Below, piece by piece: positions 13,641 to 16,466 of a DNA stretch of 16,466 bases (its first letter is position 1; each line of letters begins with the position of its first letter). The stretch is from Merdimonas faecigallinarum (GTDB lineage Bacteria; Bacillota; Clostridia; Lachnospirales; Lachnospiraceae). The notes beneath the pieces are model-generated. The model was not told the DNA's origin and ran no database searches. It worked only from the letters and a program-made list of their open reading frames with translations. The DNA is taken from the NCBI GenBank assembly GCA_019119285.1, contig DWXJ01000033.1:1-16466 (forward strand), in the 5' to 3' direction. The position numbers and the translations under genes were made by a program.

Positions 13641-14333
13641 ATGGCAATGCAGGAAATTAACTTAAAGAACCTGACAAAAGATTACCGGAGCAACGAGGCC
13701 TATAAGACCCTCCAGACCAACATCGAATTCTCCGGCGCAGACAAGCGGGTCATCGTATTTACCAGCTGCACGCCGGACGAAGGAAAGAGCACCGTATCCC
13801 TGTCTCTGGCGGCTTCCCTGGCAGAAGGAGAAAAGAAGGTGCTGTTCATTGACGCGGATCTGAGAAAATCCGTCATGATGGGCCGCCATAAGATATACGG
13901 AGAACTGAACGGACTGAGCCATTTTCTGTCCGGACAGGTTGAATTAAAAGATGTGATCTGTAAAACCCAGTATCCGAACCTGGCAGTGATCCTGGCAGGA
14001 GTCGTTCCGCCCAACCCGGCGGAACTTCTGGGAAACCACAGATTTGAGGCAATGATAGAGGGCGCAAGAGAGGCCTATGACTATGTGATCATTGACGCGC
14101 CGCCTCTGGGAAGCGTCATTGACGCAGCCATTATCGCGAGACACAGCGACGCCTCTGTGCTGGTCATTGCGGCGTCTACCATCAGCTATAAATTCGCCCG
14201 TTCCGTGAAAGATCAGCTGGAAAAGGCAGACTGTCCCATCCTGGGCGTGGTGCTGAACAAGGTAGACATGAAGCAGAACAAATACTATGGCAAGTATTAT
14301 GGAAAATATTACGGAGCCTACGGAGAGAAATAG
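13641..14333 (+). CDS. cpsD: Bacterial tyrosine kinase CpsD/YwqD with tyrosine-rich tail
   Basis: The 230-residue cytoplasmic BY-kinase has the P-loop of the family CTPDEGKST (43-51), Walker A' VLFIDADLRK (67-76) and Walker B YVIIDAPP (148-155). The C-terminus holds seven tyrosines within 13 residues (215, 216, 219, 220, 223, 224, 227), arranged as three KYYG units and a final AYG; such a cluster is the autophosphorylation site in this family. With CpsC it forms the Firmicute two-protein kinase that controls polymer export, and CpsB reverses it. TAGGAG at 13631-13636 is 4 bases from ATG 13641 and 10 from ATG 13647, so the first two residues are uncertain. Confidence 0.94.
   Translation: MAMQEINLKNLTKDYRSNEAYKTLQTNIEFSGADKRVIVFTSCTPDEGKSTVSLSLAASLAEGEKKVLFIDADLRKSVMMGRHKIYGELNGLSHFLSGQVELKDVICKTQYPNLAVILAGVVPPNPAELLGNHRFEAMIEGAREAYDYVIIDAPPLGSVIDAAIIARHSDASVLVIAASTISYKFARSVKDQLEKADCPILGVVLNKVDMKQNKYYGKYYGKYYGAYGEK
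14280..14315 (+). repeat. Three 12-base units encoding KYYG
   Basis: Three consecutive 12-base units (14280-14291, 14292-14303, 14304-14315) each encode Lys-Tyr-Tyr-Gly. They differ only at third codon positions (TAC/TAT, GGC/GGA, AAA/AAG), which points to selection on the protein rather than very recent slippage. Confidence 0.75.
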
Positions 14334-14349
14334 AAGAGGATAAAAGAAG

Positions 14350-15072
14350 ATGAAGCATCGTTTGGTGTTAATGACTCTGATCGCAGGCTGCGTTTTATTC
14401 GCGGCAGCCGGGGCGCTTGTGTATCTGGGAAAAGACAGGACTGCGCCGGAGATCACCATTAAAAAAGAAGAGATCAGCTATACGGAAGGGGAGGATACCA
14501 CTGTCCTTCTTACCGGCGTGACAGCAAAAGATAATATTGACGGAGACCTGACCGACCAGGTGTTTGTAGACCGGATCATCCAGACCGGCAAAGATACGGC
14601 GGTGGTGTACTACGGCGTTATGGATCAAAGCTATAACGTGGCCACAGCCAGAAGAAAGATTGAGTATCATCCGGCAGAAGGTGCTGCTGCGGAAGATGCA
14701 GACGCATCTTCGGAGACGCCGGAAGAGACAGAAAACACTTCGGAAGAACCGGCGGAAGAACCGGCAGCAGAAGAGACAGAGGCTGAGACAGAAGCCGGGG
14801 CAGAAGAAACCCTTCAGCCTGACGGGGCGCGACCGGCGCTGGCACTGACGGCATCGGAACTTACGATCACCGCGGGAACCGCATTTGACCCCATGAGCGT
14901 TGTAAAAGACGCGGTGGACGATGTGGATAGCAGGGATACCCTGTATCAGCGGATCAGCGCCAACGGCTCTTATGACACTGCTACGCCGGGAACCTACACC
15001 ATCGAATACTTTGTCACCGACAGTTCCGGGAACACTTCGGATCCGCAGATCTTTACCTTGAAAGTACAGTAG
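14350..15072 (+). CDS. Membrane-anchored protein with two Ig-like (DUF5011-type) domains
   Basis: A 240-residue protein with an N-terminal membrane anchor or signal (residues 4-26). The first beta domain (31-107; RTAPEITIKKEEISYTEGED, then VTAKDNIDGDLTDQV) has the pattern of DUF5011/HYR-like bacterial Ig domains. An acidic linker (about 110-157) of mostly Glu, Ala, Thr and Pro follows, then a second Ig-like domain (160-240; LTITAGTAFDP, then PGTYTIEYFVTDSSGNTS). IAGC at 11-14 could be a lipobox, but the hydrophobic stretch runs beyond it. GAAGAGGA at 14333-14340 supports the start. Its place between cpsD and an LCP gene suggests a surface role in capsule assembly or adhesion; this is inference, and no enzymatic motif is seen. 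Confidence 0.8.
   Translation: MKHRLVLMTLIAGCVLFAAAGALVYLGKDRTAPEITIKKEEISYTEGEDTTVLLTGVTAKDNIDGDLTDQVFVDRIIQTGKDTAVVYYGVMDQSYNVATARRKIEYHPAEGAAAEDADASSETPEETENTSEEPAEEPAAEETEAETEAGAEETLQPDGARPALALTASELTITAGTAFDPMSVVKDAVDDVDSRDTLYQRISANGSYDTATPGTYTIEYFVTDSSGNTSDPQIFTLKVQ
14741..14764 (+). repeat. Exact 12-base tandem repeat in the acidic linker
   Basis: CGGAAGAACCGG occurs twice in direct succession (14741-14752 and 14753-14764), in frame, within the Glu-rich linker. Copy-number change would lengthen or shorten the linker by four residues without a frameshift. Confidence 0.7.
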
Positions 15073-15087
15073 AAAAAGGAGAAATAC

Positions 15088-16466
15088 ATGGAACATCAGC
15101 ACTCACACAGATATCGGAAAAGTAAAAACATGGCCGGGAAACTGATCACCATCCTGCAGCTGATCCTGTCAGCTGCCCTGCTGATCCTGGTATGGAACAG
15201 CGGCATGGTGCCCAACCTGTATCTGGCGCTGATGGGAGCCGGACTGTTCCTGCTCTTTGCCATTACATTTTTCCTGCAGTACATCCGGAACGGAGTCAGA
15301 TACCTGGGTATCGTCATCAGTCTTCTGATCAGCATCGGGCTGGCGATCGGGATCTTCGCGTTCCTGCGTGTCCAGAAAACCATGGAAGAGGTGGGCGGAG
15401 CCACCTACAAGACCGACAACATGATCGTTGTAGTCAAGGCAGACGATCCGGCGGAAAGCATCCTGGACGCGGCAAATTACCGGTTTGGCTGCCAGACCAG
15501 CGTGGATCAGGAAAATAATGCACGGATGCTGGAAGACGTGGAAAAAGTGGCTGGCCGGGAACTGAAGCTGGAAGAATTCGACACCGTTACCGATCTGGCA
15601 AACGGCCTGTTGTCCGGACAGGTGGAGGCGGCCATCTATAACGAAGCCTTTGACGGCATCATTGAAGAAAATATCGAAGATTACAAAGATCAGGTGAAGA
15701 TCCTCTATCAGTACGGGATCGAGACACCGATTGAACAGGAAGATACCAACGTAGAAGAACCGTTTAATGTATACATCAGCGGGATTGACGTATCCGGCCC
15801 GATCACGACCAACAGCCGGAGCGACGTCAATATTATCATGACCGTCAATCCCAATACCAAGAAGATCCTTCTGACCACCACGCCCCGGGATTTCTACGTG
15901 ACGATCCCCGGCATCTCCGGCGATCAGAGGGATAAGCTGACCCATGCCGGCATCTACGGCGTAGATGCTTCCATGGCGACCCTGGAACAGCTCTACGGCA
16001 TTGACATCAGCTATTACGCAAGAGTGAACTTTACGTCTCTTATCACCATCGTAGACGCCCTGGGAGGTGTGGATGTCAACTCTGAATATGCCTTCGAGGC
16101 AGGCGGCTATCAGTTCCAGCAGGGCAGCAACCACCTGGACGGAGAGGCTGCGCTGGCCTTCTCCAGAGAGCGGTATAGCTTTGAAAGCGGGGATAACCAA
16201 AGAGGCAAGAACCAGGAGGCAGTTCTGACCGCCATCCTGCAGAAAGCCATGTCTCCGGCCATCCTGACCAGCGCGAACCAGATCCTTTCTGAGGTCAGCA
16301 GCTGTGTAGAGACCAACATGACCCAGGATGAGATGGCAAAATTCATCAACATGCAGCTGTCTGACGGCGCAAGCTGGACCATCGAGTCGATCGCCGCCGG
16401 AGGAACCGGCGACAGTCAGGCCTGCTTCTCTTCCGGATCACAGCCATTATACGTGATGTGGCCGGA
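15088..16466 (+). CDS. LCP-family (LytR-CpsA-Psr) protein, cut by the window end
   Basis: The frame is open from ATG 15088 (AAAAAGGAG upstream) to the right edge, giving 459 residues with the end missing. Three membrane segments lie at about 18-38, 44-64 and 72-94. Residues 110-212 form an extra region (DNMIVVVKADDPAES, then DLANGLLSGQVEAAIYNEA) resembling a lobe of a solute-binding protein. The LCP catalytic domain starts near 225: YISGIDVSGP, RSDVNIIMTVNP with the conserved Asp246, TTTPRDFYVTIPG, HAGIYGV, INFTSL-like VNFTSL, and LDGEAALAFSRERYSFESGDNQR. LCP enzymes transfer undecaprenyl-linked polymers to peptidoglycan, fitting the last step of capsule attachment. It lies 15 bases after the Ig-like protein gene. 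Confidence 0.92.
   Translation, partial: MEHQHSHRYRKSKNMAGKLITILQLILSAALLILVWNSGMVPNLYLALMGAGLFLLFAITFFLQYIRNGVRYLGIVISLLISIGLAIGIFAFLRVQKTMEEVGGATYKTDNMIVVVKADDPAESILDAANYRFGCQTSVDQENNARMLEDVEKVAGRELKLEEFDTVTDLANGLLSGQVEAAIYNEAFDGIIEENIEDYKDQVKILYQYGIETPIEQEDTNVEEPFNVYISGIDVSGPITTNSRSDVNIIMTVNPNTKKILLTTTPRDFYVTIPGISGDQRDKLTHAGIYGVDASMATLEQLYGIDISYYARVNFTSLITIVDALGGVDVNSEYAFEAGGYQFQQGSNHLDGEAALAFSRERYSFESGDNQRGKNQEAVLTAILQKAMSPAILTSANQILSEVSSCVETNMTQDEMAKFINMQLSDGASWTIESIAAGGTGDSQACFSSGSQPLYVMWP

Noticed and set aside
15169..16200. 343-residue open frame on the minus strand
   Set aside because: It mirrors the LCP gene, whose own frame is open from 15088 to the window edge and carries all LCP motifs.
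1..16466. CRISPR arrays, insertion sequences, prophage or conjugation genes
   Set aside because: No regularly spaced repeats, intact transposase, integrase or phage genes were seen; the only mobile-type signals are the Rpn-like tail and the two palindromes.

Overview
The window looks like a chromosomal segment of a moderate-GC Firmicute, most likely a Lachnospiraceae-type gut Clostridium. This rests on strong AGGAG-type ribosome sites, TTGACA/TATAAT-type promoters, the Rpn-type C-terminus at the left edge, the pst-phoU-phoP-phoR order, and a capsule locus with the CpsB-CpsC-CpsD tyrosine-phosphoregulation set. The species cannot be named from the sequence.

Layout. 1-436: tail of an Rpn-family (PD-(D/E)XK nuclease/transposase-like) gene and its terminator. 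447-493: a long perfect palindrome (REP-like). 594-1464: an XRE regulator tightly coupled to a small membrane-anchored protein. 1478-1634: tRNA-Gly(CCC) with promoter and a bidirectional terminator. 1658-2006: a small conserved-looking gene on the minus strand with its own promoter. 2022-3175: a PfoR/EIIC-like membrane protein. 3179-3769: a lone corrinoid adenosyltransferase. 3807-5456: a small alarmone synthetase overlapping a YitT-family membrane protein. 5465-5548: a second REP-like palindromic element. 5544-11806: a complete phosphate operon, pstS-pstC-pstA-pstB-phoU-phoP-phoR, preceded by candidate PhoP boxes. 11849-12013: an unlisted C-terminal fragment of a second XRE regulator on the minus strand. 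12053 to the right edge: the start of an exopolysaccharide/capsule operon, cpsB-cpsC-cpsD, an Ig-like surface protein, and an LCP (LytR-CpsA-Psr) ligase cut by the window end.

How the genes work together. PstS captures phosphate, PstC/PstA form the channel, PstB powers it, PhoU couples transport state to the PhoR kinase, and PhoP presumably acts back on the TTWACA repeats before pstS. In the capsule operon a Wzz-type adaptor (CpsC) and a BY-kinase (CpsD) with a tyrosine-rich tail are opposed by the PHP-type phosphatase CpsB, and the LCP protein attaches the finished polymer to the wall.

The most striking observation is that PstS is circularly permuted: its two phosphate-binding halves occur in the reverse of the canonical order, with the break at a single clean point. 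Other points worth following are two palindromes of apparently one repeat family, the XRE pseudogene next to the capsule promoter, and a possible barrel-domain pair at 594-1464.
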